From Saccharospirillum sp043196875 (GTDB lineage Bacteria; Pseudomonadota; Gammaproteobacteria; Pseudomonadales; Natronospirillaceae), in the NCBI RefSeq assembly GCF_043196875.1, contig NZ_JBEBMX010000001.1, forward strand, positions 744,001 to 808,000: a DNA stretch of 64,000 bases, read 5' to 3'. Made by a program: the position numbers and the translations under genes. Shown here in pieces: positions 52,832-60,050 of this stretch; position 1 is the stretch's first letter; each line of letters begins with the position of its first letter. The notes below the pieces were generated by a model. That model did no database searches. It had not been told where the DNA came from and saw only the letters and a list, made by a program, of their open reading frames with translations.

Positions 52832-52858
52832 GACGAAGGCTCGCGCAGAGCCTTCGTC
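52832..52858 (-). other. Strong hairpin between ectC and ask
   Basis: GACGAAGGCTC (52832-52842) and GAGCCTTCGTC (52848-52858), perfect 11-base arms with a 5-base loop, eight bases after the ectC stop on the minus strand. No U-run follows on that strand, so it may stabilise the upstream message or mark a processing point, reducing downstream ask expression. Confidence 0.6.
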
Positions 52859-52866
52859 TGACCAGC

Positions 52867-53265
52867 TCAGTCGGTCACTTCTTCAGCTTCCAACGGATAA
52901 GCACCGTCCGGACCATGCGTTTCCTTGCCGTTCAACGGCGGATTAAAGGCACAGGCCAATTTCAGCTCGCTCTTGGCTTTCAAAATATGGTCGTCATTTT
53001 GATCAAGAATATAGATGGTTCCCGGCTTGATGTCGTGCTCAATGCCAGTGGCCTTATCGAGGATCGAACCTTCACCCGAGATGCAATAAACCGTCTCCAG
53101 ATGATTCTTATAATGAATCGGCGTTTCGGTATTGGCATAGATGGTGGTGATGTGGAACGAGAAGCCCATGCCATCGTCTTTCAGTGACATACGCACGCTG
53201 TTCCAAGTTTCGGAACTGACCTTGCGTTCGGAGTTGCTGCACTCATCCAAAGTACGAACGATCAT
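52867..53265 (-). CDS. ectC: L-ectoine synthase
   Basis: A 132-residue cupin-fold enzyme cyclising N-gamma-acetyl-2,4-diaminobutyrate to ectoine. Motifs TLDECSNSERKVSSETWNSVR, METVY-like YKNHLETVYCISGEG, and ILDQNDDHILKA are typical of EctC. The start at 53265 is supported by GAGGAAAG just upstream. It is separated from ectB by 103 bases, which contain a terminator-like hairpin. Confidence 0.95.
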   Translation of the reverse strand: MIVRTLDECSNSERKVSSETWNSVRMSLKDDGMGFSFHITTIYANTETPIHYKNHLETVYCISGEGSILDKATGIEHDIKPGTIYILDQNDDHILKAKSELKLACAFNPPLNGKETHGPDGAYPLEAEEVTD

Positions 53266-53314
53266 TTGCTTTCCTCTTTTAACTGTTAACAACTTGTCGA
53301 CTAATTCGAGGTGT

Positions 53315-53341
53315 AAAAAAGCCCGCCCATAATCGAGCGGG
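53315..53341 (-). terminator. Intrinsic-terminator-like hairpin inside the ect operon, between ectB and ectC
   Basis: GAGCGGG (53335-53341) and CCCGCCC (53322-53328) pair with one G-T wobble over a 6-base loop; on the minus strand it is followed directly by TTTTTT (53315-53320). It has the full form of a rho-independent terminator but lies 27 bases after ectB and 50 bases before ectC, so it would limit expression of ectC and ask, or act as an attenuator. Confidence 0.7.
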
Positions 53342-53368
53342 ACATGCACACCCTGTGCTGAATTCGCT

Positions 53369-54646
53369 TTAGCTGGCCTTGGCTTTCAGTTCCGGCAGCA
53401 CCTTGGCAAAGGCGTTTTCCAGGATATCGAGGCCCCGCTTGAGGTCTTCAAGCGGAATGGTCAGCGGGCACAGGCATTTAACGACTTCGTCATAGGCGCC
53501 ACTGGTTTCCACAATCAGGCCGTTAGCAAAAGCTTCGCGGCAAATACGCTCAGCGGTTTCGCCATCCGGTACTGCCATGCCGCGCATCATGCCACGGCCT
53601 TTGACGGTAATAACGCCTTCACCAAAACGCTTGGCCAGACCATTAAAGCGTTGCTCAATCAGCTGGGCGCGTTCAGCAATCTGCTGCTCGAAAGTGTTGT
53701 CCTTCCAGTATTCTTCCAACGCCACTCGAGCGGTGACGAACGCCAGGTTGTTACCGCGGAAAGTACCGTTGTGCTCGCCCGGCTTCCATTGGTCCAGCTC
53801 CGGACGCATCAAAGTGACGGCAAACGGCAGACCATAACCACTCAGCGATTTAGACAGCGTTACCACGTCCGGCTTGATGCCAGCTGGCTCGAAGCTGAAG
53901 AAGGTACCGGTACGACCACAGCCCGCCTGAATGTCATCGACGATCAGCAGCATGTCGTGTTTGCGGCAGATGCTTTCTAGTTCTTTCAACCATTCCATAC
54001 GGGCAGCGTTCAAGCCGCCTTCGCCCTGAACGGTCTCGACGATGACACCGGCCGGCGTTTCCACACCGCTGCCCGGATCGGTCAGCAACTGGTCGAGCAG
54101 TTTCAGACCCATAAAGTCGTCGCCGTCTTCACCATAGCCGTCGTAAGGAATACGGGTGACGTCAGTCAGTGCCACACCGGCACCGCCACGTTGGCCTTTA
54201 TTACCAGTCGCGGCCTGAGCACCCAGGGTGCAACCGTGATAACCGTTGGTGAACGAAACAATACCGCTGCGACCCTTCGCCTTACGGGCAATCTTCAACG
54301 CGACTTCAACCGCATTGGTACCGGTCGGGCCGGTGAACTGCACTTTATAGTCCAGATCGCGCGGTTTCAGGATGATGTCGTTAAAGGCCTGCAGGAAGCG
54401 CTCTTTGGCATCGGTGAACATATCCAGACCATGGGTGACACCATCGGCTTGGATGTAGTCAATCAACGGCTGCTTCAACAGATCGTTGTTGTGGCCATAG
54501 TTCAGCGTGCCGGCACCGGCCAGAAAATCGATATAGGAGGTGCCTTCGCGGTTTTTCAGACGCGCATTCTTGGCCGTGGTGAACACGGTCGGAAAGCTGC
54601 GGCTGTATGAACGGACCTGAGATTCGAGTTGTTCGAAAATTTCCAT
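53369..54646 (-). CDS. ectB: Diaminobutyrate-2-oxoglutarate transaminase
   Basis: A 425-residue class III aminotransferase converting aspartate semialdehyde to 2,4-diaminobutyrate. N-terminus MEIFEQLESQVRSYSRSFP, FLAGAGTLNYGHNN, QFTGPTGTNAVEVALK and the PLP-lysine region DVVTLSKSLSGYGLP are all as in EctB. It lies 48 bases behind ectA. Confidence 0.96.
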   Translation of the reverse strand: MEIFEQLESQVRSYSRSFPTVFTTAKNARLKNREGTSYIDFLAGAGTLNYGHNNDLLKQPLIDYIQADGVTHGLDMFTDAKERFLQAFNDIILKPRDLDYKVQFTGPTGTNAVEVALKIARKAKGRSGIVSFTNGYHGCTLGAQAATGNKGQRGGAGVALTDVTRIPYDGYGEDGDDFMGLKLLDQLLTDPGSGVETPAGVIVETVQGEGGLNAARMEWLKELESICRKHDMLLIVDDIQAGCGRTGTFFSFEPAGIKPDVVTLSKSLSGYGLPFAVTLMRPELDQWKPGEHNGTFRGNNLAFVTARVALEEYWKDNTFEQQIAERAQLIEQRFNGLAKRFGEGVITVKGRGMMRGMAVPDGETAERICREAFANGLIVETSGAYDEVVKCLCPLTIPLEDLKRGLDILENAFAKVLPELKAKAS

Positions 54647-54694
54647 GGTGGTTTCTCCCCTTGGGGTAATAAACAGTTAAAGATGACCCATGCC

Positions 54695-55180
54695 TTAGTG
54701 GCGAATAGGGCCTATCCGATAGAGTTCTTCGCTTTCGTGCTGGCCGCCAAAATGACGCTCTTTATCGAACAGCACACCGACTTCCAGACCCGCATCCCAA
54801 TCGCGCGCCAAGGCTTTAAACAAGCGCTGCGACGGTTCGTTGTCCGGGGTGATGGTGGTTTCCAGGAAAGTCACCGCCTGCATCGCCGGACGATCCATCA
54901 ACGACTGGATCATGCGCTTGGCCAGACCCTGACCACGCGCAGCCTTGCCAACCACGACCTGCCACAAAAAATAGGTGTCCGTGGTACCCGGCTTGATATA
55001 GCCGGAAACAAAGCCGACCAGTTCGCCATCCATCTCTGCCGCCACCGCTGTCTCACCAAAGTGACTGGCCTGCAACAGATTGCAGTACATAGAGTTGGTA
55101 TCCAGGGGCGGACTACTGGCCACCAATTGGTGAACGGCCGAGCCGTCTTCCGATACTGCTGGTCGCAACGTGATGTTCAT
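54695..55180 (-). CDS. ectA: L-2,4-diaminobutyrate N-acetyltransferase
   Basis: A 161-residue GNAT acetyltransferase, the second step of ectoine synthesis. The acetyl-CoA motif is VVVGKAARGQGLAKRM (Q/RXXGXG/A), and SSPPLDTNSMYCNLLQ is a recognised EctA segment. It is the first gene of ectABC-ask, divergent from the MarR-type regulator ectR with 238 bases between. Confidence 0.95.
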   Translation of the reverse strand: MNITLRPAVSEDGSAVHQLVASSPPLDTNSMYCNLLQASHFGETAVAAEMDGELVGFVSGYIKPGTTDTYFLWQVVVGKAARGQGLAKRMIQSLMDRPAMQAVTFLETTITPDNEPSQRLFKALARDWDAGLEVGVLFDKERHFGGQHESEELYRIGPIRH

Positions 55181-55262
55181 GACCTTGCTTCAGACCTCGC
55201 TGTAGAGCCGATTAGGCCCTCTCGTTACTTTAATTCTTTGTCTAATCTTTAGTATGCGAAGC

Positions 55263-55293
55263 ATTTTAGCACAATATTAGGGACTCAATGCAA
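55263..55293 (-). promoter_or_regulatory. ectA: Candidate promoter of the ect operon (extended -10)
   Basis: On the minus strand TGC-TAAAAT forms an extended -10 (TAAAAT at 55263-55268), with TTGCAT (55288-55293) 19 bases upstream as a weak -35. The -10 overlaps one copy of the TGTGCTAAA motif discussed as an EctR element. The start would leave a leader of about 75 bases before ectA. Moderate confidence. Confidence 0.45.
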
Positions 55294-55320
55294 GCTCAGG
55301 CGCTAATTGTGCCATCAACT

Positions 55321-55338
55321 TCTTTAGCACACTAAAAT
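55321..55338. promoter_or_regulatory. Candidate EctR operator
   Basis: TTTAG (55323-55327), CACA and CTAAA (55332-55336) form a palindrome; on the minus strand it reads ATTTTAGT-GT-GCTAAAGA, close to the 8-base half-sites separated by GT that I recall for EctR1 of Methylomicrobium (TATTTAGT-GT-CTATATT). The 9-mer TTTAGCACA recurs at 55265-55273 over the ect -10 box. Both are in the ectA-ectR divergent region. Confidence 0.55.
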
Positions 55339-55343
55339 ATTTC

Positions 55344-55373
55344 TTGAATTCCGACTAGACTAGAGGCTAACCT
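55344..55373 (+). promoter_or_regulatory. Candidate promoter of ectR
   Basis: TTGAAT (55344-55349) lies 18 bases from TAACCT (55368-55373), a plausible sigma-70 promoter for ectR on the plus strand. The EctR-like palindrome sits just upstream, allowing autoregulation. Weak call. Confidence 0.35.
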
Positions 55374-55418
55374 AATTTAGGTTTCTAAAATGTTTCATTA
55401 GAGGACGAACCTTTTCAT

Positions 55419-55970
55419 ATGAGATACAATCTCGCCCTCATGGGGGACAGCACCCCAGTGGTAAAGGATCAGACAATGAAACGGGTGGATGAGGTTCTGG
55501 TGTCGCTGCGTCGAATTATTCGCGCCACCGATATTCATTCTAAGAAGTTGAGTAAGCACAGCGGCCTGACATCGCCGCAGCTGCTGATCCTGATGGCCAT
55601 CGACAAGCTCGGTGATGTCACCATTGGCACCGTAGCCAAAGACGTGAATCTGTCTCAGGCGACGGTCACTACCATTCTTGATCGACTGGAAAAACGCGGT
55701 CTGGTGCAGCGCGTGCGCAGCGATGTGGATCGCCGCCGGGTGCATGCCAAGCTGACCGATGAAGGTCAGAAAATTGTTGAAGATGCGCCGAGCCCGCTGC
55801 AGGAAAGCTTCGTCGAACGCTTTGATACGCTGCCGGAGTGGGAGCAGACGATGATTCTGTCATCGCTGCAGAAACTGGCGGAATTGATGCAAGCCACTGA
55901 TATTGATGCAGCACCGGTGCTGCATGTTGGCGATGTAACTCACCACTACAGCAATACCGGCCAAAATTGA
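55419..55970 (+). CDS. ectR: MarR family regulator of ectoine synthesis, EctR-like
   Basis: A 183-residue winged-helix regulator divergent from ectA. The pattern VLVSLRRIIRATDIHSKKLSKHSGLTSPQ, GTVAKDVNLSQATVTTILDRLEKRGLV (recognition helix region) and RSDVDRRRVHAKLTDEG (wing) is typical. EctR proteins repress ectABC at low salinity. The longest start is 55419, close to the ~184 residues of known EctR proteins, but ATG 55476 has the better ribosome site (AAAGGA seven bases upstream); either is possible. Confidence 0.88.
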   Translation: MRYNLALMGDSTPVVKDQTMKRVDEVLVSLRRIIRATDIHSKKLSKHSGLTSPQLLILMAIDKLGDVTIGTVAKDVNLSQATVTTILDRLEKRGLVQRVRSDVDRRRVHAKLTDEGQKIVEDAPSPLQESFVERFDTLPEWEQTMILSSLQKLAELMQATDIDAAPVLHVGDVTHHYSNTGQN

Positions 55971-55974
55971 GTCA

Positions 55975-55999
55975 GGCGGCCCGCTGCTAGTCGGCCGCC
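55975..55999. terminator. Hairpin at the ectR / GNAT convergent junction
   Basis: GGCGGCC (55975-55981) pairs with GGCCGCC (55993-55999) over an 11-base loop, extended by GTC and GAC outside. It overlaps the last codons of the convergent GNAT gene. No U-run, so termination is uncertain. Confidence 0.4.
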
Positions 56000-56520
56000 C
56001 GACTGATTGAATAAAGTATCCCTTGCTCACCGTAATACCGATCTGTGGTTTCCACGTAACGCATGCCGAGCCGTTCCATCACCGCCAGCGATGCCTTGTT
56101 GTCGGGAACAGCCACAGCCCAGATGGTCTCCAACTTAAGCACCTCAAAGCCATAATTCAGCAATGCCTGCGCCGCTTCTGTCGCCAGCCCTTTGCCCCAA
56201 TAAGGTTCCGCCAGGTGCCAACCGATCTCCAGGCGCTCGGAAAACTCACCGTCGCCGTAGGGCATGGCTTTGAGCAATAACAAGCCGACGTAGTCATCAC
56301 TGCCGTGCAAGCGCACGCTGAAGGCACCCGATCCTGCGGTATGTGCCTGCCAGCGCTTGGCTCGCTCGATATAGAGCTCGCGCAATTGGTCGAGTTCAGG
56401 CGCGGCGGTCCAGGACAGATGCCGCCGCACCGCCGCAGAATGATAGATGGCGCGATGGCCTTCCAGATCGCGCGCTGAGTAGGGAGTAATCAAGCAGCGT
56501 TCGGTACGCAACGCTTGCAT
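55987..56520 (-). CDS. GNAT acetyltransferase, RimJ/RimL-like
   Basis: A 177-residue N-acetyltransferase. Typical elements are TERCLITPYSARDLEGHRAIYHS at the N-terminus, the acetyl-CoA segment LAEPYWGKGLATEAAQALL (R/QXXGXG/A), and NKASLAVMERLGMRYVETT. Members acetylate ribosomal proteins, antibiotics or small amines. It is four bases behind the unknown membrane protein gene, so they may be co-transcribed. Substrate unknown. Confidence 0.88.
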   Translation of the reverse strand: MQALRTERCLITPYSARDLEGHRAIYHSAAVRRHLSWTAAPELDQLRELYIERAKRWQAHTAGSGAFSVRLHGSDDYVGLLLLKAMPYGDGEFSERLEIGWHLAEPYWGKGLATEAAQALLNYGFEVLKLETIWAVAVPDNKASLAVMERLGMRYVETTDRYYGEQGILYSISRAAD

Positions 56521-56524
56521 GGCG

Positions 56525-57178
56525 TTATCCTTTTATCCGATAGGCGCGCAGCACCAGCAGAAATAAGGCTCCGCGCGTGACGATGCTGGCACCATTAAGC
56601 ATCAGCAAAGGCCAGCTCTGAGACAGTGGCATGGTCAGCGCAAAAGCCAGAGTGGAAGCATCTTTGGTGAGCGTGAACAACAACATACGGCGAGATAAAA
56701 CACCGGCGGAACGCGCCCGCACCACCACCACCATCTGTTGAACAGTGCCCTGTACCAGCACCACCGTCATGACCACTATCACCGTATTGGCCAAGCTAAG
56801 CAGAGCGGGTAGTGGCCGGATAAGAAACACCGACAATCCGGCCAACAGTAACAGCTCACCAACCATCAAGGCTGCAAACGACCAGCGCGTGCGCCGCTCC
56901 CACCAGATCCAAAACAGAATATTCAGAATCAACAACAGCGCTGCCAGCCGCGTCCAAACCAGATAGTGGTTTAGCACCGGCACCGCCAGACCAAACAAAA
57001 AATTGCCGTAAAAGGCCACATAACTGGAGAAGAATTGATTCACCGATAATTGATCGGTGGCGGGGAAATGTCGCTCGCGACGGCGCTGCCGAATCTTATT
57101 TAATTGGATCCAAAGGCCGTAAACCGTCAGCGCAAACAGCACCGAACTGATGCTGCCCCAAAGATGATAATTGCTCAC
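56525..57178 (-). CDS. Unknown membrane protein with about six segments
   Basis: A 217-residue integral membrane protein. I start at GTG 57178, which follows GGGAGCCAG, rather than 42 bases further up. Hydrophobic segments lie near residues 5-22, 47-62, 69-90, 98-117, 122-144 and 165-210, with positive residues in the connecting loops (KIRQRRRERHFP). I recognise no family; the PQ-loop/SemiSWEET style is one possibility. It is followed by the GNAT gene and preceded by the structured region at 57279-57394, which could be its leader only if transcribed on the minus strand. Confidence 0.7.
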   Translation of the reverse strand: MSNYHLWGSISSVLFALTVYGLWIQLNKIRQRRRERHFPATDQLSVNQFFSSYVAFYGNFLFGLAVPVLNHYLVWTRLAALLLILNILFWIWWERRTRWSFAALMVGELLLLAGLSVFLIRPLPALLSLANTVIVVMTVVLVQGTVQQMVVVVRARSAGVLSRRMLLFTLTKDASTLAFALTMPLSQSWPLLMLNGASIVTRGALFLLVLRAYRIKG

Positions 57179-57278
57179 CTGGCTCCCACCTTCATTGCAG
57201 TTCGTAGCCACAATTTGCAATGGGTAACCGGCTGTGCCTTTTTGTAAGAAGCGCTTTCAAGAACAGCCTCTTGGTCTA

Positions 57279-57394
57279 AGGTGGAATTCGAAGTTGGGGC
57301 CTATCACCCGACTTCACCTGTGCTGGGGGTAAACCCCCATAGTGGGCGGCTGGGCAGGCTGCCGCCAGGCTCGACCTGGAGGCACCCGCCGCCC
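57279..57394 (+). ncRNA. Candidate structured RNA, three consecutive stem-loops
   Basis: Three strong hairpins follow one another. One: GAAGTTGGG/CCCGACTTC (57290-57298, 57307-57315) with an outer AGGT/ACCT. Two: TGGGGG/CCCCCA with loop TAAA (57324-57339). Three: GGGCGGC/GCCGCCC (57344-57350, 57388-57394) enclosing GGG/CCC, GCC/GGC and CCAGG-CTCGA-CCTGG. In the first stem a U-G pair forms only if the plus strand is transcribed, which favours that orientation. It lies in a 266-base intergenic region and overlaps no likely gene. It could also be a repeat or terminator complex; I know no matching family. Confidence 0.5.
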
Positions 57395-57395
57395 C

Positions 57396-57446
57396 ATTTA
57401 ACTATTCAATCATTTAACTCTGTTATTTATCTCTGGTTATTTAACT
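57396..57446. repeat. Three ATTTAACT octamers
   Basis: ATTTAACT occurs at 57396-57403, 57412-57419 and 57439-57446, with TTATTTAT between the last two. The set lies directly downstream of the stem-loops and overlaps the stop of the exported-protein gene. Function unknown. Confidence 0.5.
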
Positions 57447-58674
57447 ACAACGGCCGTACCGACAACTGGCCGTTGTTCAAGCGCACTTGCAAGCGTTGCG
57501 TGCTCTGCGCCGGAACCGACATGCTGAAGCCCGCTTCGGCATTGCTGTCATTATTCCAGTGCGACAGGTCGAGAATCGCTTCTGCGCTGCGGCTGTTGCG
57601 GTTGGTCAACACTAATTCCCATTCACTGGACCCGAGCGTTTCGGTGGCCAGCGTCATCATATCGGATGCACCCAGCGCCAACTCAGAGCGCGTCGACTGC
57701 TGCGGCTGATATTGAGTTTCCAGCAAGGCCACCTGCTGGTCCCAGACCGCCACCTGCACCGGACCACCCATTGATGGCAGATCATCCTCGGAGATCACCG
57801 TCAGCGACCACTGCCCCGGCAAGGTACCTGTCTGTCGGGTATTCCAGGCAAAACGATAGTGGTGACGAATAGCGCTCAGCTCGGTCTCCTGCACCGACAA
57901 CCAGGCGTGACTGCCAGCAGGCAGTTGCACTGGCTGATCAGATTGCAGCGTTGCCTGACCGGCACTGTCACCGGCCTTGGGCGCTGCGACAGCCATATCG
58001 GACATGGCCATGCTTTCACTGCGCGCCAGCATCATCCGACCCTGAGATCGATTTTGCGCAAAGCTGTAGCCGGGCGCGGTAACGCTGTAATCGCTGTTGT
58101 TGTGCAGCACGAGTTGCTGACGCAGAGTGGGACGGGCCGCTTCCAGATCCAGACTGTAACGAACTTCGGCGCCCAGGCTGCCGTCGAACCAGGCGTAACG
58201 GAAGGCATTGCGGGTCGCTGCTTGCTGTTGCACGGTCAACTCAAAGACATCATTGCCATCCTGACCCGCCAACCAGCTGAGTCGATACCACTGATCCTCC
58301 GGCAACGCACGTTGCACGCCATCCTGTGACAGCACCAGATTGGACGCCGATACCCGCTCTACCGCCCAGGATCCAGACCAGTCATCCACCTGAACCAACT
58401 CACCCTCGGTCAGCCAATCACTGGACTGCGGCGTTTGCCAGCTAAGCAGTAAATTGCCGTCGTCAGCCTGCCACCAGAACGCCGAAGCGGATAAATCGGC
58501 GACCGGCAAGGGCAAGGTTTCGCTGGCTTGATTCAATTCAGCCGAACGTTCGATCCAGCTGCCTTGAGTGGTCAAATACAGCCAGTCGGCTTCCAGGGTG
58601 TCACTGTCGGCCAGCGCTGGTTGCACTGCCAGGGCGAGGGCCATCGTTGCCCAGGTCATTTGTTTTGCTGTCAT
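57445..58674 (-). CDS. Exported beta-rich protein of unknown function (DUF4139-like)
   Basis: A 409-residue protein with a signal peptide (MTAKQMTWATMALALAVQPALA). The mature part is rich in beta-type sequence with repeated W and Q, a segment ADLEAARPTLRQQLVLHNNSDYSV-like and a methionine-rich stretch RMMLARSESMAMSDMAV, reminiscent of DUF4139 exported proteins, but I cannot confirm the relation. I start at 58674 since AGGAGTCGTGCGA precedes it. Only weakly similar to known proteins; alone on its strand. Function unknown. Confidence 0.7.
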   Translation of the reverse strand: MTAKQMTWATMALALAVQPALADSDTLEADWLYLTTQGSWIERSAELNQASETLPLPVADLSASAFWWQADDGNLLLSWQTPQSSDWLTEGELVQVDDWSGSWAVERVSASNLVLSQDGVQRALPEDQWYRLSWLAGQDGNDVFELTVQQQAATRNAFRYAWFDGSLGAEVRYSLDLEAARPTLRQQLVLHNNSDYSVTAPGYSFAQNRSQGRMMLARSESMAMSDMAVAAPKAGDSAGQATLQSDQPVQLPAGSHAWLSVQETELSAIRHHYRFAWNTRQTGTLPGQWSLTVISEDDLPSMGGPVQVAVWDQQVALLETQYQPQQSTRSELALGASDMMTLATETLGSSEWELVLTNRNSRSAEAILDLSHWNNDSNAEAGFSMSVPAQSTQRLQVRLNNGQLSVRPL

Positions 58675-58925
58675 TCGCACGACTCCTGCGATCTTTAATT
58701 TTAGTGGCGCCAGTCTAGCGTCGCTCACTGACACTGTCTTGCAGCTTAAAGTTCGTGGCTGAATAACAACCAAACAGCTGCGGTTACAGTCGCTGACATG
58801 ACGATCAATCTATGCTTTGCTATGCCCAACTTCTGGTTCACCGGCCAGCGCTCAGATCCGACTGATAGCAAGCTGCGCAGTGGCTTATTAACAACCAGAA
58901 TCACTGATTGATTTCGAGGTCTCCT

Positions 58926-60047
58926 TTGTCTGAAAGCCCGCTGTATCGGATGTCTTCGGCCGTGCTGTCATACTTTGATGGCATGACGCTGTCGCCCGCC
59001 GTTTGGGTCTTGCTCGCTACCGCTGTGCTGGCCATGGTGTTTCATCGCACCGCCTGGTTAACGCTGCTGCTGGTGTTGATGACCGTCTGCCTGAGTCAGG
59101 AAGCCGTGATCGAACCCGGCCCGGCTTTAGCCGTCTGGCTGGCCTGGTTATGGGCGTTCTGGCGACCCGATAAACCCTTGCGACTGACCGGCAGTTGGCT
59201 GCCTTTATTAATGCTGCTGATCATAGCGCTCTGGCCCTGGTTGCCTTTATTACCCGCCACTTGGCAGCAATGGCCGCAAAGCCGCTGGCCACAACCACTG
59301 GCCATCGTCGATATTTCGCCGATCATTCTGACGCTGATTTTTTTGTCGGCGCTGTCGGCCCTGTTCCGCTTTGTACTCAAACCCTCGGCCAGTTGGCCCT
59401 GGCACGGCCTGGGTGTACTGCTGACAGCGGTGCTGAGCTGGCAGGGCGAGCAGGCAACCTCCTTTGTCTGGATTGCGCTGGCGATTGTCATCGGCGCCAC
59501 CATTTTGACCGATGCCTATTCAGTCGCTTACCGCGATGCCCTGACCAACATTCCCAACCGCCGCGCTTTGAGTCAGTCGTTGCGCACGCTCGGCCGGCGC
59601 TATGCCATTGCCATGGCCGATGTCGATCATTTCAAATCGTTCAACGATACCTGGGGCCATGAAACCGGCGATCAGGTACTGCGGGTTGTTGCCAGCATCC
59701 TGTCCAAGCATCGCCTGCCCGTGCGGGTGTTTCGCTATGGCGGTGAGGAATTTACCTTGGTGTTTCGCGGTATGACGCGTGAAGAAGCCACGCCCATTCT
59801 GGATGAACTGCGCGAGCGCATCGCCGACTATCCGCTGATGGTGCGTAAGTCCGACCGCCCCAGCTCATCGAAAGATGGCAAGCGTCATCGCGGTAATACC
59901 GGCAGCGCCAAGAAGGTGAGTATTTCGGCGTCGTTTGGCGTCAGCGACAATCGCCACGCCCATTCGCCAGAGGATGCCATTCAACGCGCCGACAAGGCGC
60001 TCTACAAAGCCAAGCAAGCCGGCCGCAACTGCGTACGCTCGGGCTGA
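58926..60047 (+). CDS. Membrane-bound diguanylate cyclase
   Basis: A 373-residue protein: five or six N-terminal membrane segments (about residues 20-190, WVLLATAVLAMVFHRTAWL and similar), then a GGDEF domain with an intact GGEEF (FRYGGEEFTLV). The I-site R-x-x-D is not intact (RLPV precedes GGEEF by five residues), so product inhibition is probably lost. Linker insertion SDRPSSSKDGKRHRGNTG sits before the last beta strand. I choose TTG 58926 (GAGG six bases upstream); ATG 58950 is the alternative. A possible signalling input for cyclic di-GMP. Confidence 0.85.
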   Translation: MSESPLYRMSSAVLSYFDGMTLSPAVWVLLATAVLAMVFHRTAWLTLLLVLMTVCLSQEAVIEPGPALAVWLAWLWAFWRPDKPLRLTGSWLPLLMLLIIALWPWLPLLPATWQQWPQSRWPQPLAIVDISPIILTLIFLSALSALFRFVLKPSASWPWHGLGVLLTAVLSWQGEQATSFVWIALAIVIGATILTDAYSVAYRDALTNIPNRRALSQSLRTLGRRYAIAMADVDHFKSFNDTWGHETGDQVLRVVASILSKHRLPVRVFRYGGEEFTLVFRGMTREEATPILDELRERIADYPLMVRKSDRPSSSKDGKRHRGNTGSAKKVSISASFGVSDNRHAHSPEDAIQRADKALYKAKQAGRNCVRSG

Positions 60048-60050
60048 GTG

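Noticed and set aside
57277..57300. T-arm-like segment (AACTTCGAATTCC on the minus strand), possible tRNA or tmRNA end
   Set aside because: No acceptor, D-arm or anticodon arm can be drawn around it, and the segment is better explained by the first stem-loop.
57281..57709. Plus-strand frame through the stem-loop region
   Set aside because: It runs from structured intergenic DNA into the antisense of the exported-protein gene; proline- and histidine-rich without family.
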